The notes beneath the pieces were generated by a model. That model worked only from the letters and a program-made list of their open reading frames with translations. It was not told the DNA's origin and ran no database searches. From Medicago truncatula (Eukaryota; Streptophyta; Magnoliopsida; Fabales; Fabaceae): DNA of 64,000 bases. The first letter of the stretch is position 1. Every line of letters starts with the position of its first letter. Both the position numbers and the translations under genes were made by a program. Below are positions 24,401 through 37,129 of this stretch, one piece after another. The stretch lies in assembly GCF_003473485.1 (NCBI RefSeq), contig NC_053046.1:30767332-30831331 (forward strand), written 5' to 3'.

Positions 24401-25785
24401 TTGTAGACTTGTTGGTTGCTAGAGATCAGACTGAAGACAGTGATTTTAAAATCGATGATCAAGGTGTGTTGAGATTCCGAGGAAGAATTTGTATCCCAGA
24501 CAATGAAGAGATTAAGAAGATGATTCTTGAAGAGAGTCATAGAAGTAGCTTGAGTATTCATCCGGGAGCTACGAAGATGTATCATGATTTAAAGAAGATT
24601 TCCTGGTGGTCTGGTTTGAAACGAGATGTGGCACAGTTTGTGTATTCATGTTTAGTTTGTCAGAAGTCGAAAGTTGAGCATCAGAAACCTGCTGGAATGA
24701 TGGTACCTTTAGATGTGCCAGAATGGAAATGGGATAGTATATCCATGGATTTTGTGACGAGTTTGCCAAATACTCCTAGAGGGAACGACGCAATTTGGGT
24801 TATTGTTGATAGATTGACGAAGTCGGCTCATTTTCTACCGATTAATATTAGTTTCCCTGTTGCCCAATTGGCAGAGATTTATATTAAGGAGATCGTGAGG
24901 TTGCATGGTGTTCCTTCGAGCATTGTGTCAGATAGAGATCCAAGATTTACTTCTAGATTTTGGAAAAGTTTGCAAGAGGCTTGGGGTTCGAAGTTGAGGT
25001 TGAGTTCAGCGTATCATCCGCAGACAGATGGTCAGTCGGAGAGGACAATTCAGTCGCTAGAGGATTTTTTGAGAATTTGTGTTCTTGAGCAAGGAGGAAC
25101 TTGGGATAGTCATCTTCCGTTGATCGAGTTCACATACAATAATAGTTATCATTCAAGTATTGGAATGGCACCTTTCGAGGCTTTATATGGTCGGAGATGC
25201 AGAACTCCGTTGTGCTGGTTTGAGTCAGGTGAAAGAGTGGTCTTAGGACCAGAGATTGTTCAACAGACTACTGAAAAAGTTCGGATGATCCAAGAGAAAA
25301 TGAAGGCGTCACAGAATCGACAAAAGAGTTATCATGATAAGCGTAGAAAAGATCTTGAGTTTCAGGAAGGAGACCACGTGTTTTTGAGAGTCACTCCTAT
25401 GACGGATGTAGGACGTGCTTTGAAGTCAAAGAAGTTGACCACGAAGTTCATTGGTCCATATCAGGTATTGGAAAGAGTTGGAACGGTGGCTTACCGAGTG
25501 GGTTTACCGCCGCATCTTTCGAATTTGCACAACGTTTTCCATGTGTCGCAACTTCGAAAGTATGTTTCGGATCCATCTCATGTAATCCAAAGTGACGATG
25601 TGCAAGTTAGAGACAACCTTACGGTAGAGACTTTACCGGTGAGGATTGATGATCGTAAAGTGAAGACGTTGAGAGGCAAGGAGATACCTATCGTGAGAGT
25701 CGTTTGGACGGGAGCGACTGGTGAAAGCTTGACGTGGGAGCTTGAGAGTAAGATGCTGGAGTCTTATCCAGAGTTGTTTGCTTGA
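21424..25785 (+). pseudogene. gag-pol polyprotein with two in-frame stops
   Basis: The reading frame starts at ATG 21424. It is broken by TAA at 21475-21477 (codon 18) and TGA at 24145-24147 within RNase H, and ends with TGA at 25783-25785. Domains in order are: gag; three CCHC zinc knuckles ([18 protein letters not shown] and CFNCNGEGH, 22190-22350); aspartic protease (IDTGATH, about 22477); reverse transcriptase with the FIDD active site (about 23455); RNase H (begins about 23880); integrase with an HHCC finger (about 24537-24660) and a D,D,E core; and a chromodomain at the end (GESLTWE). Three knuckles are more than the one or two usual in the group. Both stops are explained by single C-to-T-type changes, as expected from decay of methylated cytosine in silenced elements. 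No frameshift is seen. Confidence 0.93.
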
Positions 25786-25813
25786 GGTAAATTTTCGAGG
25801 ACGAAAATCTTTT

Positions 25814-25826
25814 AAGTGGGGGAGAG
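25814..25826 (+). promoter_or_regulatory. Polypurine tract
   Basis: AAGTGGGGGAGAG lies directly before the 3' LTR and would prime plus-strand synthesis. Confidence 0.9.
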
Positions 25827-25827
25827 T

Positions 25828-27905
25828 TGTAACGCCCACTTTCGTTTAATCGTTTATTTAATCGAGTTTAGGTGATTATATTATAATTATATAATATATG
25901 CATGATTTTGATATGTTTTGATGATTTATGATGATTTGATCGATGACGTGATGAGTTATGAGTTTTGGAAGATTTGATAAGGATATGAGAATTATTTTAT
26001 TGTTAAATAAAATAAAGATTTGAAAATAATATAAAATATTTAGTTAAGGGCTGTTTTGATATTCTAGATAGTTTTGGGGGAGAAAGTGAGATAAGATAAG
26101 TAATTAAGAAGAGATATAAATAGGGAAGACCTAATTTTTAGAAAAACATTGTTGTACGTACGTTTTTGGAGAAAAAGCCAAGAGAAGAGAAACCAAGAGA
26201 GGGGGCTGCGATTTCTTCATACAAGGTAAGGGTGAGACTAATAATTCAATAACGTTGATTGTTGTAATTTTGATGATTAATTGACAAAGTTAGGATTGAT
26301 TTAGAAAAGTTTTGGAATTAGGTCAAAACCCTAAAAATTGATGATCAAACGGTAAAACTTGATTAGATTGATGTAGAAACCGTCCTATAATCTTAGAACA
26401 TGTTTAGGATGGATTATGGAATCAATATTAGGCTTTGAACCATGTTATTTGATGGATTTTCGAGAAAACCCGTATTCTGCCCGAGCTTCTGTTCATCGCT
26501 CGCCTTGGCGAGGGATGATTCTCGCCTCGCGAGCGTTTCTGGCATCGCTCGCCACGGCGAACAACCCTTCCTCGCCTCGCGAGCTTAGGCAGAGAGCATG
26601 TCATATTTTGTGTTTCGACCTTTTTAGTTGGACCTTGGATGCCTTAGAGTGCCTGAACATACCTAGTTTTGATTAGGAATGAATGTAGGATCAGATTGAA
26701 CCCATAACAACACTAGTTTGGGAGATGAGTGGTACTCGCCATGGCGAGTAAGAACTCTCGCCTCGCGAGCACAACTAGAATTTAGATGCTTGAGTGTTTG
26801 TGCGATCTGTGTCGCACGTGTTGATCAAGAGTGAACCCCTAATTGGTAATGAAACCTAATGATGACGTTTAATGCAATCTGTAAAGCCTTTAAGACATGT
26901 TGTCGTTAATTAAGCATGATTAATGTATTGTACAATCATGTAAGATATGAAAGTTAATTATGATGCAAATGATTGGCTGTTGATATAATGATATCATCTT
27001 GTTATGTGACTTGTTTATGCTGCTTCCGTTATTTAACTAAGTGCATATGGTATATGATGAAGTTTAGCTCCAAATTATTGGATGCATGTTGATATGTTGA
27101 ATTACGGTGTTTTGTTGTTAAGAGTCCATGCATAACATATCATTGAGCTTAGTCCTCACCACGTTTATTAGGAGCTTTGTCCTCCGCACGTTTTATAGGA
27201 GCTTTGTCCTCCGCACGATTAAAGTATATTAATACTTATGATGACGATTGGTACCACATGCATATAAGGAGTCTAAGAGCATTGTCACATTGGCATGATT
27301 AAGATGCCTTGTTGATAATGATTGAATATGTGATTACGTGATAAGTGTTTATCAATTATGTTATGTTGTTCATGATAATTGGATATATGATTACGCAATA
27401 ACTGTTTAGCAATTATGCAATGTTGTTAAAGAAATGATTATGATGTTAATTTATGATTCGCAGTTACATTGATTAATGTTATTTTGTTATGAAATCTCAC
27501 CCCTTCTGCTTGAAAATGTTGCTCTTCGTATGGGTAACTTGCAGGTGATCGTGCTTAGTGTGCAGTTGCCGTCGTGAGTGGCCTTGCCTTCTCTGTGTCG
27601 TCTAGGTCGCTCTGATACGTAACGGGATGGGGTTATATGCTATAACATGCTTCATTCTTTTACGTGAACTGCTATGATAATTTCTGTTTTGATTAACTCT
27701 TTTGAGATACTTTATTGGGGCCTGCGTGCCAAACTGATTTATGGTTAATGAACTAATATTCCGCTGCTATGTTAAGATATTATGTGAAAGTTAAATTATT
27801 ATTTAACTGTTTTTTTGGATTACGTTTCTATGTGATATCCCGTTTATGGTTTTTACTCTGATAAATGTTTAAGAAATTTGTATATTGGAAAAACGGGGTG
27901 TTACA
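25828..27905 (+). repeat. 3' LTR of the chromovirus
   Basis: The 2,078-bp LTR starts TGTAACGCCCAC and ends GGGGTGTTACA. It is nearly identical to the 5' LTR apart from a 50-bp deletion near 26531 and about 14 single-base differences counted by eye. Confidence 0.95.
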
Positions 27906-28230
27906 AGTGTCACTGTTGTAGAAAATAATGTTTTGTTTTGCATACATGTAGATGGAGTTGTAATTGCTAAATAGTTACTTAGATGAAAATTGTACATTTG
28001 AAGGTTATGTAAAGAATATGATGTAATTTATCATGATTATAGGTTGAACGTGTATTGGTAGAAGTTTTGTTGGTATTGTTTGGTTCAATGTTTGTATTGT
28101 GTACTTCAATTGCAAACCCTCTTTTAAAGAACTGCAACTATTTGTGGAAATTTATGTGTATGTTTTGTTTTTGACCGAATTTATGTGTATGTTAATGTAT
28201 GGATTCTTGTGTTTTTTACTTCATTCAATG
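27906..28230 (+). repeat. Right half of duplicated COL 3' flank
   Basis: This continues the copy cut by the retrotransposon and matches about 11402-11690 (shared GTAGAAAATAATGTTTTGTT). It carries a small local duplication of TTATGTGTATGTT near 28151-28195. Confidence 0.8.
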
Positions 28231-29934
28231 TTTATTGTAAATTTTATGATATGATATACACCTAGAAGATAGACTTCACTCTACACACTTTGATTCCATG
28301 CATGTTACCCTCCACCCCATTCTGTTGAGTAAGCCAATAGAGATGTAAAGTAACAATAGTTCGTCATCTCAATCTAGCAATAACTAATTAAGTCTAATTG
28401 TAGGTCATCTGAATTAGAGGAGAGGTCGAATCTTTATCGATCAATGAACTAACTTCAATTTAATCAATCACAAGTTAAGCCTTAAATTAGTTCATCCGAT
28501 TCATAAAAAATATCAAACTTTTGTTGACCAATGAACTAACCACAACTTATTTGATCACAAGTTAAGTCTCATCGTAGTTCATTTGATTTGTCTTATTAAT
28601 TTTTAATACTATCTTTTAATTAAACACTATCTTAAATATTGTAATAATATGGTTTTCAAATTATTAAATCTTAATTATGTATCATGTTTGTTATTATTTT
28701 CTTTAAATAATAACAGAAATCCCACGTTCCAATTTAAATAAATATTTTGAAAAAATAATTTAATATATTGATGAACAAAATACTCAAACTTACGTTGCAA
28801 TTGTTTCTGAGGTACAATTCTAAATTTGCACGTTTTAAATTTCAATTGAATTCAAGATTAGCTCTTATTCAGTTCTATATTTTAAGAAAAGGGTCAATTA
28901 TCGATCCTGTCAAGGTAGTGGGTCACTAGTTGAACCCGTACTAATTGAAATGCATGATTGTTTATTTTTTATGATACGAAATGCATGATTGTTGGTGTAC
29001 TTTATATAAGAAAAATTAAATTTAATGACAAATAATTTTATATTTAAAAAATATAGGGTTAATACCTCAAATAACCCCTCTAATTTGGGCAAGGTGTAAA
29101 AATAGGCCATGTAAAAAGACACAAATTTCAATGGTATAATTTTTTTATTCTTCATATTTTAACCTGTTACAAGGCTATTTTTATACATTTTTTAATCCTT
29201 TACTTGGACTATTTGAAATATTAACTCAAAAATATATCATAAAAAGGAAAACAAATATAAATTATGTTTCAATAATTATAAGTTATTATCAGAGCTAGGC
29301 TCATCAATCAAGATCGCATGACTCATTCCTACTATACTAGGAATAATCCTAAATCATCAACAAGACATTATGGTACCTACTTGGTCCTTAATTCATCAGC
29401 ACACATACATTCTATTTTCCATGTCCCTCAATTGAAGAAGGCAGTAGAAAACCATCATGTCTGTCACACAAGAATTACTTGTGGATTTCAAGATGATGGA
29501 TTATTCTGCCAAATAAACAAGGAAGAACTAATACAATGAGACAAACATTCCTTACGTATCACACATCGAGCTCATGAATATATTGTTGTGTTCCCCATGT
29601 AAGACTTTGTGAACAAGTGAAATGGTTTAGGTAAAACTATCCCAAATGAAGACGTAGTTAATAAGGTAGTGTTGAGTTATGTATTTTCTTCAAGTTCTTT
29701 TAATTAAACGTTTTAATTGAACGAGAAGAAAATATATTCAAAAATAACTTAAGGGAAAATTGTTAGAAGTAAAAACATAGTTTCAACCATCCATTTCTTG
29801 TGTTTTTCATAACCTTAAGTAGCAAAACAATGATCATATAATTCGAATAACATAGGAGCTTGTTGAGAGAAAAATTGCACAAGGCATCGTCATGTGTATC
29901 TATAGAGAAAATGTAGCTTGATCTTGGAGAGATG
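28231..29934. other. Region before NCR-3: gypsy and DUF868 relics
   Basis: No intact gene is seen. At about 29330-29545 lies a decayed Ty3/gypsy integrase fragment almost identical to that at 17660-17860 (HSIFHVPQLKKAVENH), showing that the NCR-2 and NCR-3 segments are duplicates. About 29874-29942 matches the DUF868 coding sequence in degraded form (TTGCACAAGGCATCGTCATG). Confidence 0.65.
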
Positions 29935-30140
29935 TCTCATTTGTAGTTAACTTTGATTTGATCCAATAATACACTCGATTAATGCATAAATTTTGTCATC
30001 TATTAATGATGCATGATTTCTACAAATAACTTTGCCAAGGGACAACAATATTATTCTTTTTTTATTTTATTTTAAAAAGATGCTTATAGAATTTCAATAA
30101 TAATATTATTCCTTTTTTGTGATTTTTTCTTTTCTATTAT

Positions 30141-30389
30141 GAAAGGTTATAAAATAGTGGAAATTTATTAAATAATAAAATGAAGGAAGTCTTATGATTG
30201 ATAAGTTTTTTTATGTGATCTTTTTACAAAGTGTGTTAAAGTGACAAACACAATAATTTAATGTAGTTGAGAGAGATTCCATAATTATTCTAATTTTATG
30301 AAGGGTTTTTTTTTTATTTTTTTTTTATACAATTTTATAAGGCTAAAAACTATTTTGTTGGTGTAAGGAGAATGCCAACTCTATAAATT
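30141..30389 (+). promoter_or_regulatory. NCR-3 upstream motifs and TATA box
   Basis: GAAAGGTTATAAA lies at 30141-30153, GACAAACACAA at 30243-30253, and a TATA-like TATAAATT at 30382-30389, about 45 bases before the start codon. The order is the same as upstream of NCR-1 and NCR-2. Confidence 0.45.
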
Positions 30390-30431
30390 ATAAAATGATA
30401 AAATCATTTGTTACATGCAAAGAGGGGATAC

Positions 30432-30698
30432 ATGGCTGGAATTATCAAGTTTGTTCATGTTTTGATTATATTTCTTTCTCTTTTTCATGTTGTAAAGAAT
30501 GACGATGGTAAGTTACTTTTATTATTTACAAATTTCCTTATTCATAGACAATATTTATCCCATGTTAGTTGATTTTTTTTTTCATCAGGTTCTTTTTGTT
30601 TTAAAGATTCTGATTGTCCAGACGAGATGTGTCCGTCTCCTTTAAAAGAAATGTGTTATTTCCTTCAGTGTAAATGTGGTGTGGATACGATTGCTTAG
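30432..30698 (+). CDS. NCR-3: nodule-specific cysteine-rich peptide
   Basis: Two exons, 30432-30507 and 30589-30698, separated by an 81-base GT-AG intron, encode 61 residues. Exon 1 encodes the signal peptide (MAGIIKFVHVLIIFLSLFHV). The mature peptide begins about SFCFKDSDCPDEMC and has six cysteines spaced C-x5-C-x4-C-x7-C-x4-C-x-C. It ends a few residues after the last cysteine, the usual NCR length. The gene escapes simple ORF searches because each exon is short. It is the closest paralogue of NCR-2, with the same CPSPLKEMCYF core, and the intron falls in the same glycine codon in NCR-1, -3 and -4. Splice sites, start and stop are intact, so it is probably functional; the expected site of action is the symbiosome of nodule cells. 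A solo LTR begins 58 bases after the stop and may alter its 3' end. Confidence 0.9.
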
Positions 30699-30756
30699 AT
30701 TACGTGACTACATGATTATGTATTTTTTTTTTGTTACATCATGATTATGTATTTAG

Positions 30757-33403
30757 TGTAACACCCTAAATCCAGACTTTAATTTATTAAATAAAAGGAT
30801 GTTACAAAACTCATCATCTGTCATTCAATAAAGCAATAATAATTCATACTTCAACAACGGAAAATAATTCAACTTGTCATTTTAAGAAAAATATTCATGT
30901 CTTCAACATCAACAATGGGAATGACAAAAGTTTCACAAGACTCTAACTCAAATGGAAATTAAATTTCAACATTTTAACCTCAACCCTGGTGTTACAGATC
31001 AGAGCATACATTCATCAACTACATAAGTTCACTAAATAAAAACAACAAAATTAAATCCCCGTCACCACCTCTTACGCGTCCCGCAACTAGAACTTCTCAT
31101 CCTGAGTATTTGTACCCCATGGATACAAACACCATAAATACAACGACAACAAAGGGGTAAGAATACACATCATAACATTTAATTGTGATACATTAATCAA
31201 TTACATAAACACTCATATCGTCATTGATTTCCATTCACTTCTTATTCATAACTTCATCTAGATTACACATCTTCAACATATACATCATACACTTATGATT
31301 AGCAAGTATCACTACAACATTTTTTGGCTTTAGTAGTTCTTTTCATTAGCACATAAATCACATATGACACATATACATCATAGGCACATCATCAATACAC
31401 ATCACATACACCACATATATCACATATACATCATATACACTTAACATGAGCCATATGCAAATACACTTTGTTCCTAGACCTATATGCAGACCGATACCGG
31501 AACCTATCGTCTTTATGATCTATGCCAGGGTTGTGTTTCTGAACATACACCTATCTTTCGTCTTTCGTCTTAATGCAATATGATATGATGCATGCAGACT
31601 CACTAATCACCATATAGAAAATACATCATCAACACGTCATTCAACATATCATCTTTGCAACAAATAATTCATCATCGTATTTTTACTTGTCATTATAGAA
31701 CAAGTATGTCTTTTGTCTTTATTCGTCTTAACTACATCTTTTGTCTTTAGTCGTCTTTAACAAACATCATCTAGTTCTTCATTTATCATCATCTTACATG
31801 AATTAATATATCACCATTTACTTCCCATCTTACATATATAACATCTCCTTTTTAATCAACATATTATATGCATTCTTATATAACGTTTTCATCCCTTGCT
31901 CGTTCATCCTCACCTATAGAATTCCTCACTCCACTTTTACTACACCTTACCCTCTGCGGTGTATTCTCTGCTTCGTCTTAGTTTTAATCCCTTACCTCAT
32001 CATTACTTCCACTTATAAATTCCTATCTTCACATATTGACTCATCTTCATCGTCGTCTATTACCTTAGGCCACTAACATCATATATTCGTTCTACTTAGG
32101 TATTTTACTCTTTAATTTTAACTTATGTTATTAGACTCAATCTTTAATCTACGGTTCTTCTATTATCTTCGTCTCTTGTTTATGAACTAGTCCTAAAACA
32201 ATCCCCCTTTCTTCACTTATCCCTTATCTTTTTTCTCATTTATCTCACTCTCTTCTAATCAATTCCTAACATGACTCACCTCTCTTACTACCCCTCATGT
32301 CATTCATTTACTTCATACACAACTCCCTATCTTCATTTACATTTCACCTTGACAATCCCCTTATCGTCATCAAATCTCTAAGTTCGACCTCGCTATTTAC
32401 ATCGTTATGGCCTTGTCTCATTATTCATAAGTAACTCTACATTCATCCTTACCGCAACTAACATCTCTCACCATATCCTTTTATTTCATCTACTCCTCTC
32501 TATCCTCATTTACCTACGCCTCATCGTATCTTCATCATTACCATTTACCTTGACTCATTTTCTCTTTAATTTGCAATTTTCCTAAGTTCACGCTCTTCAC
32601 ATAGTCTTGTCGCTACATTTACCCTTTACTCTAGTTTACTATTGTTTTCATCTTTATTAGTTCACGAGTAATCCTTTTACAACTCTCTCTAATTTTCTTA
32701 GGGAACCTTTCCTAACTTTGTTTTCGACCCTAAACTCGTCCTAAATCATCACCGTAAGATTACCCTATCATTCTGACCCTAATTTCTCATTAACCTATCG
32801 GATTATCTACTCTTTTTAAGGCCAATTCCAAAAATAACACCCTACACTAATTCTCTTCAATTCTAATGTTTCAACATCATCATCATGCACCTTCATCGTT
32901 GTTTTCTGATCGAAATTCACATCATAACAACATTAACAACTAAAGGGCTAAAACAACCCCCCATCATAGAATAAGGTACCATAAAGTGAAAGCAATCCCC
33001 CTTACCTCGAAATATCCAAATTTGTGGTGCTTGGCTCTCTTCTCCTTAGCTAGGGTTTCCCCCTCTTCTCAATTCTTTTCTCATGTTCAACAAGAATGTT
33101 TATTCTGATTTTCTATCTCTCTATTTATACTAGATTATTGGGCTATTCACGTATTATTATTTTCCTCTCTTCAACTTACCATAACTTTACTTCTTCTTTC
33201 CCCACTTATTTTATTACTTCTACTCTGCACCTCCCACTTCTATTTTCTCATCATACTAATCCGCATCACCTATCAATCACTATCACAATCCTATTTTTCT
33301 TGATAAGAGTATAATACTTGATTGCACTATCATCATAACAATATTTAAAACTCTACCTATTTAACATCATTAATTTAATAAAATAGAAATTCGGGGTGTT
33401 ACA
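30757..33403 (-). mobile_element. Solo LTR, Tekay-like, in NCR-3 3' flank
   Basis: The 2,647-bp unit starts TGTAACACCC and ends GGGGTGTTACA. It is flanked by a perfect 5-bp duplication TTTAG (30752-30756 and 33404-33408). No internal region is present, as after recombination between two LTRs. Orientation is minus: read that way, a TATAAATAG box and a CACCCC/ATGGGGTA block resemble the 5' LTR at 19183. NCR-4 has the same 3' flank uninterrupted (ATTATGTATTTAGTGCC near 38918), which confirms the insertion. Small ORFs inside are not genes. Confidence 0.88.
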
Positions 33404-33408
33404 TTTAG

Positions 33409-34083
33409 CGCCAGATTCAATATAGTACACAAATATTTTGCTAGAATATTCAATGAGTTATCATTTAGTTATTGTCTTGACATCCAATAATTAGATTTTT
33501 TTTGTTGTTCTAATTTCACGAACTTTGTAGTTACGACTTTGTACTACAAAATGATGGTAATAAAACGAAATAAGTCATCAAATATTTTTTTTTTTTTTTA
33601 GAAAAAGTATGCAAATAATATAATTTACATTATTTTACTCTCTTAAATTCGAAGATATCCACATGGTCTTCTTCAATTCAGGGATATCAAGTTTTTGTTC
33701 CAACCCTCAAGTTAATCAATATATCTTTAATAGTAAAGTCGAAAAATAGTTATTATGTTACTTCTATGTCCAATTTTATATTTATATCATAATGTTGTTA
33801 CATTTATGATTTTTCTCATACTTCAATTTATATTTCTCTTACATTTTAATTTTTTAAAAGCTACACAAGCTTTGTTCGCTTTTTAAAAATATGGAAAACT
33901 AGAATTTTACTACAAAACTATAATAATCTACTACAATAACTATACATGTATTAATCATGCCAACTATAAGATATACTATAATTTATGTAAATGACAAAAT
34001 TATTCTTGTAAAAATATATTTAATTCATTAAAATTTGAATTCAAATTCTCATAACTTTTTAATTATTATTTATTTTAAAATTC

Positions 34084-34125
<42 letters not shown>

Positions 34126-37100
34126 TTTTCTTATACTATAAATAACAAAATTACCTTGTGATATATTATACATATTTTTAACACTATAAATAATTTTATT
34201 TTTTAGTTTAACAAAAAAGTATTTTTTATTTAATATAAAAGTATATTTTATTTATTTATATTTTAAATTAAACTTTTTAAGGGAGGGTGAGGAAATTATT
34301 TTCTTATATTATCATAATGTTTAACCTTATCAGTTTTTCACTCTCTTCATAAATCTCCTCTCCCTTCTCTCTAAGACAACATCTCGTATGCCACCACTGT
34401 CAAGACGTTATTCCGTGGTGGTGCGATCGATTCAGTTGGATTCATGACACCACGTTCAAACCAGGATGGGTCTTGTACCTGATGAGAGATATTTGAAACG
34501 ACGTCATGTTCCTTGTTCTTGATCGTTTATGCCTTTGGTCGTCATCGCAGGGTCGTGGTTCATTGCTTATTTGGTTTCAATCTAGGTTGGGTTCTGGATT
34601 CAGTTGTTGTTTGATTAAGTTCCACGTTGGGGTTTTCGATGGCTTCACCACGACTATTCAAACTATCGATGTTCCAATGGTGTTTGGTTAATTTTAAATT
34701 GTTGATCCTTGTTTGTGAGGCGTTAGGTTTGGAACCTCTCCATTAACTAGACTCGCTCCGGTCTAGGTTGATTTCAAGACTGGGTTGGCTGGTGCATGTA
34801 CTCATTATTCTTTTGAATCCATCAGTGTTTTGTTGGCTCTCCAAGGAACTGTCTTGGTTTAGGTCCTGCTAGCTTGGATTCAAGTATTCTCGGGATTTAG
34901 TTTTGCTCAAAAGAGCATTGGCTATGCGAGTTGGTGCTTTTGGGCATTTTAGGCGAGTTGGTTAATTTTGATTCATTAATTAATAGATTAAGTTCATCAA
35001 GTTTATAAGACAAACCTCTTTTTTTGTACCTATCAACTGAGTTAAACTCACGAAGACATAAAACAAACCTCTTTATTATGGAAGTACTGGATGTAGCAAT
35101 TTTTCAATTGTAAACTTATATAGGAATAATTGTGTGTTTTCATCTTTCCCTTTTATCACCTGCTCCCAAGTGTCCCCTGGGTTCAAGTTTGGGTAAGTTG
35201 AAAAGTAAAAAAAAAAATCTTTCCCTTTTTTATCTTTACTTGGAATGTTCTGCACACTTTTTCTTAACATGTATTTAATTAAAATGAAAAGAAAAATAGA
35301 CTTTTGATAAATAACTTAACGAAAACTTTAAAAAGTAATATACTAAACCCACTTTCCATTTTATGAGTAAATACGAGTGACGTTGGACACAAAGTGTGTA
35401 ACTGTAATACCATGTCGGTGAAAGAAATATATGCTACAAACAACATTAGCATTTAACATACTAAGAAAATTGTGTAAGCAATGATTTTGTAGGAACATAT
35501 TCCATTCGATCACTATTATAAGCAAAATTTCACATTTTAGATACATTGAATAATTAATGTATCTAGTTTATGATAAAGACTAAATATATTAATTATTCAA
35601 TGTATCTAAAAAGTCAGATTTTGCTTATAATAGTGATCGGAGAGAGTAGTTATTTTCATATCTGTATGCTATATCCATGTATCAATTAATTCTAGATTCC
35701 TTCATGCAATATAAAGTTGATTTTTTTACTCAAAATTATATTCTTTTTTTATTTACCGCAAAGTTTCTTAAGACTAAGCAAGTCATCAAAAAAATTTAAA
35801 GCAAATGAAAATATATTATCATCTCATTTGGTTTTTTCTGTACAAATTATCATCTCATTTGTTTTTGGTACAATCTCATTTTTTTTATTTAATTCCCTAA
35901 CATGTGTTGACTTGAAACCTTGGAGTGATGTCAATTTTAGCAGGTTAATTTGACTTCATCGTGTCATACTTGCTATATTTCTCAAAAAATAATGAACCAA
36001 AACTTTACCGAGGAAGAAAAGATATATCCTATAGAAACAAATCAACTTTACTTGACTTTGGTTAATAATAATTTTAATTGTTTTTTATAATAAACAATTT
36101 TTTTCTTAAGATTTAATCGAAATGTAATATTTTTTATAATAAACAACTTTACTTGACTTTGGTTGATAATAATTAGTCCTTGCTTGAAGGCTAAATATAC
36201 ACCATGTCTAATATGAGATGGTTGCTGATCGTATAACAGGCTCACGAGATTTTTTTTTTTGTCCTTTACTTATTTTTTTTGGGGTTATCAGTCATTTACT
36301 AATTGTTTATTTGCATTTGTTTATTTGCTTTCTTTTAAATTTAGTTATAATATGTTAATTGAAAATCTTTTTAGATTTGACTTAATGGTTGTTATTTCAA
36401 ATCTAAAAATGATATTAGAGCAAAGAACTCTATGAATTGTAAGTTTTTTTTTTTTTTTTTTTATGAAATGAAGAAGTTTTTCCTAAATTATGATGAAGAT
36501 ATTTTTGATCCACTTGCAAAAAGTACAGCACAAACCCAAATCTTTTAAAAGGGAACACCTTAATTAATATAGCCCTATAAGATCCAATTGCGTTAATCTT
36601 TTGAAAAAAGTTGTTTATTCGGCTTCATCAATATTGTGTATGAACTGTAGATCGTGCGTGATGCTATTTCGCGGTGCGACTTCGTCGAAATGACATTACG
36701 TAGGCTTTTTTTTTTTTTTTTTGACACTCTTGAAAAACCAAAGGAGGAAACTCATATTAGACTAACGATTTAATGTCTCTGGGTTATATTCTTGGGTTGA
36801 GAAGCACTTCACAAACAATTTGGATAGTGAGATCCCATTAGAGAAAGGATAAAAAAGTTTTCTCTCATTTTCTTAGTGAAAAATGGATAGAAATTAGGGT
36901 TTGTTTTATGTGATTTAGGATCTAATTTCTTGTAATTTCGTTGTATCACTCGATTTGAGGGTTGAACTATGTTAACAAATTTTTGTGTGTTGTTTTCTCT
37001 TCTCTATTATCTTTGTTGTTTGAATAAGCTTGTGGTTTTACTTCACACTTATATTTTGTTATGTTGTTGTTGTTGCTTAAAGCTACTTTGATTGGGATGT

Positions 37101-37129
37101 TATTTCCTTTTGCTCCACACATTTAAAGT
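33409..37129. other. Intergenic DNA with MITE and AT repeat
   Basis: From 33409 to about 33550 the sequence matches the NCR-4 3' flank. A TA run lies at 34089-34118. A stretch at 34385-34960 has higher GC and may be a decayed gene or transposon, but no family was recognised. Poly-T/poly-A runs are common at 36440-36460 and 36705-36722. No supported coding region is seen. Confidence 0.5.
35500..35646. mobile_element. Stowaway-type MITE
   Basis: The 147-bp element is flanked by TA (35498-35499 and 35647-35648). Its left end is degraded (TTCCATTCGATCACTATTAT) and its right end, read inward, is CTCTCTCCGATCACTATTAT. Long arms continue through ATACATTGAATAATTAAT. It is a relative of the element at 905-1050. 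Confidence 0.85.

Larger units (their letters stand above)
19183..27905 (+). mobile_element. Tekay-type Ty3/gypsy chromovirus, near complete
   Basis: This 8,723-bp LTR retrotransposon has two LTRs, a tRNA-iMet-type primer site, gag-pol and a polypurine tract. Target-site duplications are ATTGT (19178-19182) and AGTGT (27906-27910). The uninterrupted paralogue at 11402 reads AGTGT, so the left copy mutated. Gene order protease, reverse transcriptase, RNase H, integrase and a C-terminal chromodomain defines a chromovirus; the reverse transcriptase block resembles the Tekay/Del clade. The LTRs differ at about 14 visible single-base sites plus one 50-bp deletion over about 2.08 kb, so the insertion is young. 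Two in-frame stops would make this copy non-autonomous. Confidence 0.95.

Noticed and set aside
34385-34960. GC-richer stretch with a 61-residue ORF
   Set aside because: No splice structure, family motif or repeat ends could be recognised; it may be a decayed element.
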